A stretch of DNA of 27,981 bases from Spirogloea muscicola (taxonomy: Eukaryota > Streptophyta > Zygnematophyceae > Spirogloeales > Spirogloeaceae), in NCBI GenBank assembly GCA_009602725.1, contig WELB01000001.1, positions 265,740 to 293,720 of the forward strand, given 5' to 3'. Made by a program: the position numbers and the translations under genes. The notes beneath the pieces were generated by a model, which worked only from the letters and a program-made list of their open reading frames with translations, had not been told where the DNA came from and did not search any database. Below, one piece after another: positions 16,201 through 27,697 of the stretch (the stretch's first letter is position 1; each line of letters starts with the position of its first letter).

Positions 16201-19200
16201 TTGCGCTCGTCAGAAGGAGCTGCATTCCCTTGCAGTGAGCTGCCCTTGGACCTATACTTTGACCTCTGCCGTTACCAGATCTGTTGTACATGACCAAATC
16301 TGTCATCAACACCCTTCTTACAAAGGAACATACAAGACAGATCGTGTCTTACAGCATCTCAATTTCCAGCCTTGTAACTTCTTGAAGCTCTATGTTGCCC
16401 AACATCATTGCAGACAATCAAGTACCTTGATGCATTCTGTGTCTACTTCTGGGCGTGCACCTCAATCTTGGTCTCTGTGCTGACTTTTGGTCTCTACGCC
16501 CTCCTAGGCAACCCACTCCGTGCTTCCACGGTAGTCTATAAAACGCCCCTTTGTGCCACTGCATTTGATTCATGTCAGATTCGACATTCATCAGCGGCAT
16601 ATCCTAATCATTGCGGCAGGATACTAAAGATCTAGTCAGAAAGTTCCTAGGTGCCCCATGGACATATAGAAGCGTTCCCTCGTACAATCAAGCAGACAGC
16701 AACGAGACAGCAAGAGCACACAATTCAGAGGTCTTGATATTGAGTATGCTTGTGCCACAGGTCTTTACCAGCCTGGCGCTCTTCAATGTTCTCTTAGCCC
16801 CGCTCAATTGCTTCCCGTGGGTCATCAATGGTGTAGTCGAGGCAAGCATTACTAGTGCTCCTGTGACCAAGTTCGGCCTCCAACAGCTCATAGCTTGCAG
16901 AACGTTCTATACTTTGCATGCATTGACCAAGACAATGCTTAACTCTGTCGTTAGTATAAGCATGCAAATCACTCCTGCTCTCATCTGTTTTGCGCATGGC
17001 TGATGCAGCTAATACTTGCTACCTTGACCTCCTTGTCAGGCCGCAGTATCCTTGAGGCGTCTCTTGCGCTTCCTCTCGTGTCCAGAGCTTGACCCGCAGT
17101 GGGCATACTCTGCTTGCGGCCATGCTTCACATGGACCTGTCACAAAAGGTACAAGTAACTCAGCTAAGAGGGTGAGAGGACAAGTACAAGAGGGACATGC
17201 GTGGCAGGAAGAGGTTGCTCTGAGTGTGGCAGGGGCTCGCTTTACTTGGTCGAGCCAGCTTGCCCCCTGCCTGAAGGGTGTCTGGCTTGCAGTACCTCAA
17301 GGGGCGTTTGTGGTAGTTGTTGGCGAGGTCAGTGCCTGTTGTTACAAGGAACTAACTTCTTCAAGCTTTCTACCACACAGTGCCATGCATAAGTCTGACT
17401 AGCTTACAGGGATGCTTGTGTTGCACATGGCCACATTACATGAGCAGGCACCCTCAAATGCATGTACAAGCAGCTCCTGATGTGAGGAATTCCTTTCTGT
17501 AGGTGGCTTCTGGAAAGACGTCACTACTGGCTGGCCTTTTGGGCGAGCTGAAGTGCTTGGAAGGTGGAGCTGTGTTGAGAGGCACGGTAGGCTATGTGTC
17601 CCAGGTAAGCAATTGATCATTGCGTCATTGAGAAACATTCTGATCCTTCCTTTGTGAGCACCTGCAAGGTTGTCAGAGTGCTGCCACCCCTGAGTTCATT
17701 TTCTCTGCAGGTACCTTGGATACAAGCTGCAACATTCAGAGACAATGTCCTATTCGGCGAGGAATATGATCCTGAAAGGTATGAAAGGCCAATCTGTAAT
17801 GGCAATGGCAGTGTGCTTCAGTAGAACCTGGGACTTGTTTCTGCACAGTAGAGCACAACAACCTACCAGCTCTGCGCTCATTCATGAAGCTAAGTTTCGC
17901 CTGAATTATGGCAGTCATAGTAAGAAGCGGTGCTTTGTATGTCAGATGCCACAAGTAGCTGATGTGTTGTTCTCAGTGCCTGTCGTGCTCAGGTATGCTG
18001 AGGTCCTGCAGGCATGCGCCTTGACCTTTGACCTCGAGCAGATGCCAGGCTCCGACTTGGCGGAGCTAGGAGAGCGTGGGCTCAATCTCTCGGGTGGTCA
18101 ACGGTCTCGGCTTGCCCTTGCAAGGTGAGTCTTAATCTATAAGTCATTCTGTGACTTATAGATTAGCTACGCTTCCTGCTTTACACTGTCTTGGAAGACC
18201 AGCAAGCACCACAGAGAGTATTTGGGCAGGCGTCACTTGAGCAGCTATCAAGTGACATCTTGGTATGGACATACTAATCGACATTATAAAGAACATAACA
18301 AAGAGGTACTGCTTCACAAGTAATGTCAACATTGACGTGTCTCGTCTTATCTAGGGCAATATATCAACAGCGACAAGTGTACTTCTTGGATGACCCACTG
18401 AGCGAGGTTGATGTCAAAGTGGCCAGCCACCTTCTCCAAAACGCCATCTGCGGCCCTCTTATGCGATCAACTACAAGAATCATATGTACACACCATCGAC
18501 AAGTAAGTCGTGGTTACAATGCAGTCAATGTATTTTGTGGCACGTGCTTTATGAAGCTCAGCAAGCTCGGTTGCGTGTCTCCCGAAACAGTCTCGCTGTT
18601 CGACCTTGCTATGGGTTGTTGGCATTCCCAAGGCTTTGTGACGAGCTCTGGTGTGACAAGCTTGGCAGTCTGACTCAATGAGTAGCGCTTTGCCAACTTC
18701 AGAGGTTGCTCATTTCAGATCCTTTCAGTCTGAGCACACTCTCCCTCCCCACCAGGCTGTGGCACGAGCAGATTTGCTCGTGGTTCTGAAGGATGGCCTG
18801 GTGGAGTATGTGGGTCCACCGTTTACATCATACGTTAAGAGCTTCGATCTCGAGGGCCACTCCGGGGCATATGCAGATGTGACGACAGCTGACAGCCAAC
18901 TGGCTATGGATCTGCAGCAGCCTGCTACAGGTCAAGGCAATGCCTCAACCTTTGGCCTGAGCACACCGTCTCAGATTGGAGCTTACGGCGACAACAGGGT
19001 GCATGGAGAGGGTCGCAGTCAGGCTTGTGGTCTTGTTGGTAGCAAGGAGGAGCAAGGAGGAAGCTTTGTGGAGGAAGAGGAGAGGGAGATAGGGAGCGTC
19101 CGCCTGGTTGTGTACAGGTCAGAATACATATTGCCCAGTTCTTGACATGCAGCATGTAGTGGCGCTGTGTTGGTCAGAATTACTGGTCACCTGTGATAAA

Positions 19201-22200
19201 TCACTGCATGTGGAGACCTGTTAACTCTTCTTTAGCAGCTGTTACTTGAGAATCAAACTCTTCTTTAGCAGCTGTTAGCTGAGATTCTTATCTTTGAGAT
19301 TCCGTGTTCTGTGTCTTCAGGCAATACTTAGCTGCAGTTGGATGGGCAGTAGTAGCTCTGGTGGCAGCCAGTATCTTCCTCATGCAAGCCACCCAGAATG
19401 GAGCTGATGTCTGGTTGTCCCTCTGGGTCGACCACACCTCTCCTTCCTCAGTATCTCAGCCTCCAGGAGGCTTCTTCTACCTAGTGAGTCTAGTGCTCTT
19501 CCACAGGTCCTGAGCTCAATACTTGATCTTCGCAAGATATGCAACTCGCTTTGATCAGTATGTTCTTGAGGAGGAGTAAGTTGCATGAGATGCTTGGTTA
19601 GCTCTTTGCATGTGTTTGGTGCAGGTTGTCATGCTTGACCCACTGCAGAGATTGTCTACATGGCAGGAAGTATATGCTTCACTAGCATTGGCAAACACCG
19701 TCTTCACGCTGTCTCGCTCCTTCTCCTTCGCTTATGGGGGCCTCCGTGCGGCTAAAGGCCTCCACCAGGAGCTGCTTTCAAGCGTTCTCGCAGCTCCTGT
19801 TGACTTCTTCGATCGCACGCCTCTTGGTCGAATCCTCAACAGGTTCTCAATCTGGCAGGTCCCAATCTGCAGCTTGCTAGATTTGTAGTACAATCTCAAA
19901 GTGATCGCTCTGGATTTAAACATATGGAAAGTGATGACAGCGAAAACCTTTCAAGCAAAGTACAAGCTGTTGCTCGGCACATATTACCTGTGATGCTTGT
20001 TCCTCCTGATGAAGGTTTCCTATCTGAGGCTGTTGATCATCTCTGAGACCGTTATGCTGCCATGTTACCTATCATCCTGCTCCGCTGACCATGTGTTGCT
20101 TTTGGAGCAGGTTCTCCTCCGACCAGAATACAATAGACGACTCGTTGCCATTCATTGTGAACATCCTGGTTACGATTGTCTTTGAGATGGGGGGCGTCCT
20201 TGTGGTTGTATGCTACACACAGGTCAAGAATAACCATATAATCGGCTAGCCCAAGAAGTAGCTTGCACTCGCTATCATCTTGCCTACTTACACAATCAGG
20301 GTATTTGACTGCTCAAGTCATAAAAGTCATCCTGGACTACTGCACAAGTGCATGCAGACATTTTTATCACTTATGGCTCACATCATCTGCACACTGTAGC
20401 GTACTTAAATTGGTGCACTCTGACCAACATCTTCTGGTCTATGCAGCCACTACTCCTACTGGTTCTGGTGCCTCTCCTGTATATCTACCTCAGAATGCAG
20501 GCAATCTGACAACCTAACTCATGTCATACTCCCCTCACGTGTCCGACTTCACAACAACTTTGGTCATCGTACACCTGGATGTTGTTCTGCTCGTTTGATG
20601 TATTGTCAGTTATGGTCTTGACCTCAGGTCCTCCACTTATGCCTGAAGTACATCAAGCTTGTCGATTAATTGTGCAGCACAGCCCGTTTGGTCCGCTTGA
20701 GCTTGCACTTTGCCTGTCTTGCAGAGGTTCTACAGGGAGACGTCCAGAGAGCTTCGTCGATTGCACAGCTTGTCCCTGTCTCCAATATATGCTACCTTCT
20801 CTGAGGCTCTAGAAGGAGCTCCTCTCATCCGTGCATTTGACAAGCAGGTGGATCACATAGCGACTAGTGCATACTTATAAGTCATCATAAGCAGTTTTTA
20901 CCAAAGCAGGTATGACACATTGTATTAGCATGTATAGGCATCTCTGCGCAGCCTGATCCTTGGCAGTAGTTGCTCATGGAACTTGCCCTCCTTGCCAGGC
21001 AACATTTACAGCAGCTCATGCAAAGCGGGTATCACGCAATCAGCAGACATCCTTCTCTGAGACAGTAGCATCGTTGTGGCTTTCAGTGCGTCTTCAGGTG
21101 ACTTGCTCATGAAGACTATTTACTTCAGAAGCAGACACACTTAGAGGCCGTAATGTGCATCTATTCTAGAGAAAAATTCTTCAGCGGAAGTGGTTCAAAG
21201 CTACATAATTTGCTGGATGCGAGCAGATCTTGTGCAGCTTGCCTGCCTCAAAGCTTATGTCAAAGCATGGCCAGGAAACACTAACTCTTTACAGTTGATG
21301 CTTCTGGCTCAGCTGATGGCAGCCTTTCTGGTTACCACCATCGCACTCTTTGCAGTCGTGAAGCATCATTGGAGCCCAACTTTCCTCCCACAGTGCACAG
21401 CTGCCATGGTATGTATGGCTCTTCAGAATGCGGCTCTTCTAAATGCCTACTGGAATGTACTATGAGATGGAGTTTATTTTGTAGTAGAAAGTAAGCAAGC
21501 TTACACTGGTTTATACTGGCAAACATGCAGCTAAGCGGGTTGGGGAACTTGTTTGGTCACCTGTAAGCAATACAGCAGTTTACTCATTTTATGTGGGCTT
21601 TCAACAAATGTCATCCTTATCTCGTATGCAGACTGGCTTGGGCCTTTCGTATGCAATGCCCATTGTCGAGCTCTTGAATGCAATTTTGACGACCTTCACT
21701 GAGACCGAGAAGGACTTGGTGTCAGTGGAGCGAGTGCAACAGGTACTTAGCCAGTCCCACAGGAGGTCTGAACCGTAAATTAGGGGCATCCAGGACCTTG
21801 GTATCAATTGTCACAAGTGGCAAGGCCTGCGGCTTGATGCTCATTGTGCTCATTGTGGAAAGTCGTTGTTCTGCTTTACGTTGCTCTCACAGTGGCAAAT
21901 AACATCGTGTCCAGAGGTGCTGTGGTGCCGGGCTTGCAGTATATGACTATCAGCAAGGAGGAGGAGGGGAAGCTTGGTGAGACGTTGCCTTTGAAGCTCA
22001 TCTCTTGGCCTACTGCGGGATCGGTCACTTTTCAGAACGCCAGCTTGGTCTACAGACCCGGACTGCTTCCTGCGCTTGACAGTCTAACTTTCTCAATTGC
22101 TGCCCGTGAGCATGTAAGTCACTGGCAAGCATTGCCAGCCAAGCCAGCCAAGTAGTCTCCAAGTAGTCCCACTTTTTCTGCATGCTTAGGCCCATATCTC

Positions 22201-23400
22201 AACCTTACTTTGAGCAGTTCATGGATCCTGCAGGTGGGTATCGTGGGGAGGACGGGAGCTGGCAAGTCCAGCGTGTTAGCTGCTCTCTTCCGGTTGTACA
22301 AACTGGCTGCAGGTCGTATCCTCATTGATAATGTAGACATAGCCAGCATACCTCTCAGGCAGCTCCGGAGCAGGATTGGAGTTGTTCCACAGAGCCCCTT
22401 CCTCTTCAGTGGGAGTGTCAGGTGAAGGCGCATTGAAGTCCTAGCCTTGTTTCCTCTCCCATCCTTCTCTCAATGTCTCTGTTTTATTCGCATGGGTTGC
22501 TCAATGAAAATGTTTGAGCCAAGATTCAATACAACACCATATTGCTGGTCAACAGGGAGAACCTGGATCCTGCAGGCGCTTATGCAGATCACCACATTTG
22601 GGAGGCATTAAAGAAGTGTCATCTGGCAGCATCAATCTCATCCCTTGAAATGCAAGTGGCTGAGTCAGGCTCCAATTTTTCTCGAGGCCAACAGCAGCTT
22701 CTCTGTTTGGCCAGAACCATTCTTCAGAGACAACAGGTAGACTGAAGACCTTGCTAAGGGGACATTCTATGATTTGCATCTATGTTATACGTGGTGTTAC
22801 TGTCCTGAATCACAAGTCCGTCATGAAGATGATGGTGGTGAAGCGATATGTTGGAGTTGCTACACGCTCTCTCCATCCTTTAATAACTTCTCTTGTTCTG
22901 CTATTCAGTGACACCAATTAAAATCTGCCACTTAATGCAGCTCTGACATGCACAGGTGCTTTGTCTGGACGAGTGCACAGCCAGCATAGATCCTGTCACA
23001 ACTCAGAAGATACAGGAAACAGTTGCGCGGGAATGCAAAAGCACGACTGTCATTGTGATAGTGCATACTCCTGCAACTATTGTAACTTTGCCACGCGTCA
23101 TTGTCATGGATCGAGGCAGCGTGGTAAGGCATTTCTATCACCTCATTAGCTCATATGTCAGGTCAGACAGTGGCCATTAGCCGAGGTCTAGGTCCTATTC
23201 CTGCATCGTGTAAAGTAAGTTATGCTAGTCTCACGGCAACCTTGAAGTTCCACCAGCATGCTCTCTTGGCAGGACGTGACAGTTGCCATGTACCCTCACA
23301 GGTGGAAGACGGCCAACCCCTCGAGCTACTGAAAGACATGCGCTCTCACCTTTCCATGCTAATCAATGCAGAAAGGCAATCTGTCTCTTCAGTAACTTGA
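13252..23400 (+). CDS. ABCC-type (MRP-like) full-length ABC transporter
   Basis: Two membrane domains and two nucleotide-binding domains (NBDs), ABCC order. Exons after the N-terminus: 13625?-13879, 14144-14213, 14362-14455, 14642-14729, 15022-15140, 15376-15473, 15829-15895, 16117-16234, 16414-16530, 16761-16841 (TMD1); 17040-17327, 17503-17604, 17711-17778, 17993-18124, 18355-18502, 18756-19117 (NBD1, linker); 19321-19483, 19625-19842, 20111-20222, 20447-20500, 20725-20847, 20999-21097, 21295-21408, 21632-21742 (TMD2); 21940-22113, 22234-22421, 22556-22736, 22956-23123, 23302-23400 (NBD2). All phases agree; at least 1336 residues. Motifs: [13 protein letters not shown]1 [26 protein letters not shown]2 [30 protein letters not shown] suggests the ABCC10/plant ABCC13 branch. 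Likely exports amphipathic anions or conjugates; substrate unknown. Start unsure: the L-T-F-S-W frame has no ATG, so an upstream exon is needed, perhaps 13252-13383 (A-E-P-L-L, then a hydrophobic stretch). Confidence 0.92.
18133..18165. repeat. Perfect 14-base inverted repeat in an intron
   Basis: TAATCTATAAGTCA and its exact reverse complement TGACTTATAGATTA are separated by TTCTG, so the transcript would form a strong hairpin 8 bases inside the intron that follows the L-S-G-G-Q exon. A second hairpin in the same intron is 18232-18256. Whether this is a mobile-element relic or an RNA signal cannot be told from one copy. Confidence 0.85.
18232..18256. repeat. 9-base inverted repeat in the same intron
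   Basis: GTCACTTGA and TCAAGTGAC are exact reverse complements with a 7-base spacer (GCAGCTA). Together with 18133-18165 it gives this 230-base intron two strong hairpins. Confidence 0.75.
19223..19277 (+). repeat. Direct duplication of 22 bases in an intron
   Basis: AACTCTTCTTTAGCAGCTGT plus TA occurs at 19223-19244 and again at 19256-19277, a period of 33 bases, in the intron before the first exon of the second membrane domain. The exact identity suggests a recent slippage or repair event. Confidence 0.85.
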
Positions 23401-24458
23401 TAGCTGTGCAATTGCCAGTTGCCACTGGCCACTGATAAGCACACCAGCAATCACACCTGCACTCTATTTATATATTGCTTAAATTTCATTATTAAAGCCA
23501 CATCTTCCGGCTCTTGGCGTGAAGATGGAGGCACATGATCAGTAAGATACGACAATGGCTACACACCTTGTGAACATGGATAATTATAGATTGTTTCTCT
23601 AAGTGCAATCGTTCGCTGAAGACTTGCCATGCTTATCATCAGTGATCATTTCCTTAGGCGGTTCTACAGCCATGATGATGTCGTTGTGCACAGATTTTTG
23701 CAAGCTTACAGTGTTTGTCTAGGCACTAACACTCGATGATCAATGCGCAAATCATAAATTGCCCAAAAGAGTCATGATAGCTTTGATTCCACTTTGTCAC
23801 TCTCTGAGTACATCAGAATATAGCTAGTATATCATCATGTTGTTTCTCGGACGTACAGCTATATAAGCTGCCAGTATGTCTGTACGCTCTCGTGCTAGCT
23901 TGTTGGATCTGTGAATCCTGACCCGCAAAGGTCACCTACTGCACATGTAAACTCTTGAATGTTGTCTCAATTTTCAAAGCTGGATGCCATTCCCTTCCAA
24001 CGCCTGCTCACGATACTGAAGGTTTGGAAGTACCAGTTGGGCGAGGAGATTGGAGGAAGATGTCGGATTGCTTGGTCATGCAGATGCCTCTGTTTGTCCA
24101 CATAATCCTAAAGCCCTGATGACGGCAGAATGCTTTTAATAGCTCATTTACTCGATTCCTCCATGTGCTGAGCTTTTGATGAAAAATTTTGTACAGCGTG
24201 TATGGCATAAGATAGGGTTGCTGCAGGTGTATAGCCCAGCTAGGGACGACTTCGATCTATTCATTCGTTCTTTAAAGAAGGGGACATTGGCTAAAGCAAC
24301 AGACCTGTCCGGAAAGCCGACAATAATCAGCTGTTCTGAAATCGAATGATGTAGTCCAGCTTGGACAAGTGGTGAGTAAAGTTGCTGTTAGTGCGAGATG
24401 ACCAGGTACTCAAGGACTTGCCGGTGTCTGACGTGATTGAGCCACGTGTACCAATCTG
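23401..24458. other. Gap between convergent genes, no gene seen
   Basis: This AT-richer stretch contains the 3' ends of the ABC transporter (plus) and the lipoyl synthase (minus). TGTAA, the usual polyadenylation signal of green algae, is at about 23945 on the plus strand, which would give a 540-base 3' UTR. Unlike every 5' flank in the window, it has none of the stem-loop modules or retroelement tails. A minus-strand open frame at 24008-24208 (66 codons) was not convincing. Confidence 0.5.
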
Positions 24459-27094
24459 TCACGTATGTGTGGTGTGATCATGGCCACCACGGAGCATTGT
24501 TTCCACAAAGAATTCACCTGCCCGATATGAGGATCGGACCTGCGCACAGGGGAGAAGCAGCATCATCATATTGCATGTAGCAGTGTTGCTAGCCAAGAAT
24601 CACTTGTACTGGCAGCGTGACCTCTCAGACTCATGTATAGAACAAGAGTCAATCTTACCAAGGGGCCACTGGCGACGTAGCAAAAGCCAATTGACAAGCC
24701 ATACTCCTGCCAAAGCTTAAATTGTTCCGGTGTGACAAACTCCTTGACTGTTAAGTGTAAGGGAGTAGGCTGCGGACATTCAGAGCTTCTTCAGGTGAGG
24801 AAAATGCTGGTCAAAGTGTCCTAGAAGGATATGAGCAGTGTCCTTCCCTTGAACGAGGTCAGGATATCTAGCATGAAACAACCTCAGCAGCACGACTGTG
24901 AGCCTACTTAGTCATCGAGGAAATCGATGGTGCCTGCTTGTGGAGATGATACAATGTGAAAGAGCCTGTTTGAGAGGCAAACCTGTAGGTATTGACCGAG
25001 TGTGACAATGTCCACTTCCGCGCTTCTCAGGTCCAGCATTGTCTGCCTGACCTCCTCGTCTTTTTCACCAAGCCCGAGCATAATACTGGACTTGGTCACC
25101 ATCCCCAACTTGCAATTCTTGGCTGCCTTGAGGACAGCTAAGCTCTGCTTGTAACTGCCATGCACACAGTTTGCGGCTGGTCACTAGAGCTAACCCCCAA
25201 GGCCTGCCTTTTTGACTACAGAATCCCTGCATGTAGCAAGCTGTCCTTCTCAGAGGTCATGCTTTGATGACATGGTAAAGCCCTTAACTACATCGAGAGC
25301 ACCCATTTTTATTGGGAAGCGCCTGCCATGTGATATGGGAGGCATGCAAGACCTGCAGCACAGCAATTAGCACAGGTAGCGGCTTACTTTGCTCGAGCAT
25401 CACGAACTGGTCGCTGCAGCCTGGCAACGGTTTCGATGTTGTGCGCAAAGACATCGAGACCTGACTGGGCGACATGAATGACAGCGTCCATATTACCTCG
25501 AAAGTCAGGCACCAAGCACTCCACCAGTATGTGCGGTGCCTCTGCCTGCACCAGCGGGCAGTGGAACCCTCAGGAGACCTTCAAAACATCATCAAAGAGA
25601 CTTCAAGCGTACTCGTCCTTCGACTACTAAGTACTGTCTGCTAGATATTGAAATTTTTGATCATAGAGGCACCATGATAGAGTGGTCCAAAGTGTGTACC
25701 TTCAAAGTGCGCACTGTGCGTGCAAAGTGCTCGCTCCCCCCCTCAGGCAAGTCATCACGATCTACACTTGTTAGCACCACATAACCAACCCTGCAGAGAA
25801 GCAATGTAGGCTCAGTCTTCAAGTACAACAGGCTAAAGAGCAGGCTCACAGAATGGACCAAAGGCGCCTCGATCTTGACTGACCGCTTGACAGGAGCTAC
25901 TGCACTTGCTCACATAGTAGTAGATTCTCCTGTATTCAACAATGCAGGCAACCCTGGTTTGTGTTGAGAGGCGAGCACAATGTTCCTGGGCATCCTTTCA
26001 GAACTTTATAACGCCTGATAAATGATCACAATGTACTCTATTGTCCTGATGCTGTAATTGCAGGCACGCGAGACTCAGATCTTCGGCTGCAATTGTGGAC
26101 GCACCCCCATCTGGCAATGGCGCGTGCAGTGTTCTCAGGCTCCATGGGATCGGGAGGCGGCGGGGATGGGCTTGTCGCCACTGCACAAAACCGGCACCCC
26201 CGTGTGCAGCTGTCGCCGAGCAACATGATGGTAGCTGTGCCAATGCCGCCACCCTCCCCTTCTGCGCCTCCGCCATCATTCCAGCACTGCCACAAGGTTA
26301 AGGGGTTTGCAACAACCGAACACGACATCAGCTCCTTGCCTGTGCCTAAGACCCTTATTGAAGCACAACGATGAGCATAATTGTGGTCAGCGTGTTCTCG
26401 CATCCGGGCCAATGTCAGTCGCTATTCGAGCAAAGGTGGATCGACTCACCTCTCCAATGTTTGGGCACTGCGCCTCCTCGCAGACAGTGTTGAGATTCAG
26501 GTCTCTAAGCGACTCCTTGAGCTCCTGATACCTCTCCCCCTGCGGCGCCCTCTGACGGAGCCACGCCGGCTTCTTCGCCGCTCCAGGGGCGCCGCCTGGG
26601 CAAGCACACATCGAAGCAATTGCAGGGCCAAGTGAACTTGAGCTGCAATGACGACCACCTCTCTATGCGTCGGAGTGTGACAATAGCTGCAAATCAAGTT
26701 TAACGTACAGCCCGCTCACGCAGATTTCTGCGCTTCAAGCGGCATCAGGTTGCCAGGCTGAACGTTTTGATAGGGCGCTGGACCATAAGGGCAGGCAGAA
26801 CAAGTGAATGATATATAAGCAGCTGTCTGCCAACAAAGAGGCCGTCTGACAAGTTGCTGGAGCTGAGGAGCCGAGATCGGTAGCAAGTAGCTCACCGGCC
26901 CGCAGTGGCGCTGTCACTGCCGGAGCATCGCTGCCGCCAGCCGTCTCCACAGCGGGGCGGGCGCTCGGTGCAGCCCTCTCCTCAGTGAGAGCGGCGCAGG
27001 CCACACGGCGCCGTGTGTTCTGAGACTTTGAGGACAAGCGTGCCAGCGGCTGCGGCGCGGCGGCGCAGGAGGCGGCTCTAGGGCCGGCCGCCAT
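24459..27094 (-). CDS. LIP1P: Lipoyl synthase, plastid type
   Basis: Radical SAM enzyme that inserts two sulfurs into octanoyl groups bound to E2/H-type proteins, making lipoyl cofactors. Eight exons (26896-27094, 26450-26595, 26105-26286, 25700-25790, 25388-25545, 24983-25154, 24659-24769, 24459-24539) join in phase to 379 residues. Residues 1 to about 38 form a transit peptide (M-A-A-G-P-R-A-A-S.., basic, then V-A-C-A-A-L), which looks plastidial. The auxiliary cluster cysteines are 105, 110 and 116 ([12 protein letters not shown], the last from exon 3); the radical SAM cysteines are 142, 146 and 149 (C-T-R-G-C-R-F-C). Further blocks are [30 protein letters not shown] and G-Q-Y-L-Q-P-T-P-L-H-L. 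The C-terminal V-R-S-S-Y-R-A-G holds the Ser that ligates the auxiliary cluster. All key residues are present. Plastid rather than mitochondrial location is inferred from the leader only. Confidence 0.95.
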
Positions 27095-27300
27095 GCTGCA
27101 CCGGCGGCGCCGGCGCAGTCGTCGGCCGCTGCCACTGAGCGCGGCGGCGAGGACAGGTCGGCGGGGTTCAAGAGGACAGTTACCGCCGCTGACGAAAAGA
27201 CCCCTGGCTTCTGCCAGCCCCTCTCTTCCGCCGCGCAGGCCGAGCTTTGGCGGCGGCCTCCGGCTTCCGTCAGGGCGACGTCTTTCCACCAGCTAGCTAC
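27095..27300. promoter_or_regulatory. 5' flank of the lipoyl synthase gene
   Basis: GC-rich sequence directly upstream of the minus-strand ATG at 27094, with G at +4. From about 27200 it merges into retroelement-derived sequence, including GGCTTCTGCCAGCCCCTCTC, which matches the module at 6597-6620. The gene's promoter therefore sits within about 110 bases of mobile-element debris. Confidence 0.4.
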
Positions 27301-27333
27301 TCGGATCTGCATCTCCTGTCTAGAGGTTACTGA
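27301..27333 (+). mobile_element. Retroelement ORF tail, copy 7
   Basis: S-D-L-H-L-L-S-R-G-Y-stop, followed by the 121-base tail repeat 27320-27440. Its nearest relative in the window is the interrupted copy at 6251-6307. Confidence 0.6.
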
Positions 27334-27440
27334 GCGTTCCCTGGCTGATGTCTTAGTCCTAGTCGTTCGCACTCAAGCTCCCTCAGACCTTGTCCATTCT
27401 TTTGGGCTGGCCTTTCCCAGCCACCAGTCAATCTGGCCGC
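27320..27440 (+). repeat. 121-base direct repeat, right copy (matches 6294-6414)
   Basis: Starts in the last codons of copy 7 and includes its stop, the GGGCTGGCCTTTCCCAGCC stem-loop and the GTCAATCTGGCCGC end. Three substitutions separate it from 6294-6414. Confidence 0.85.
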
Positions 27441-27495
27441 GCTTTCTCTCTTCTCGAGCTCATTCTTCTTTTTCGGGGGTCGGGGGCCTAGCATC

Positions 27496-27528
27496 TCTGA
27501 TCTGTGGCTGCTTAGCAGGGGTTACTGA
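27496..27528 (+). mobile_element. Retroelement ORF tail, copy 8
   Basis: S-D-L-W-L-L-S-R-G-Y-stop, 195 bases after the stop of copy 7. Forty-one bases separate its stop from the 128-base repeat. Confidence 0.6.
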
Positions 27529-27569
27529 GTGATTCGTAGCTGCTTTTGCCTCTTTGTGTGCTTGTTCTC

Positions 27570-27697
27570 CTTAGGTACCTTAGATTAGGTCTCCGTATTA
27601 TGTAGCATTGTTTAGTCTGCACTCGACTCTGCCTGAACAATGTATTGGCTTGAATTGGCCTCCCTTTCAATTCATGCGCCCCGCGCGCCTTCTCTCT
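27570..27697 (+). repeat. 128-base direct repeat, right copy (identical to 529-656)
   Basis: Same 128 bases as 529-656 without a visible difference. Here it is followed immediately by a retroelement coding segment, whereas the left copy is followed by GC-rich sequence, so the junctions at 27697 and 656 mark the unit's 3' boundary. Confidence 0.85.

Noticed and set aside
21527-21558. Extra 32-base exon in the ABC transporter ([10 protein letters not shown])
   Set aside because: Including it would shift the frame of the following T-G-L-G-L-S-Y-A exon, which joins in phase without it.
24008-24208. 66-codon minus-strand frame in the convergent gap, with a vague resemblance to SGNH-hydrolase-like stretches of some mobile elements
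   Set aside because: No supporting block, splice pattern or neighbouring domain could be found; the resemblance rests on a few residues only.
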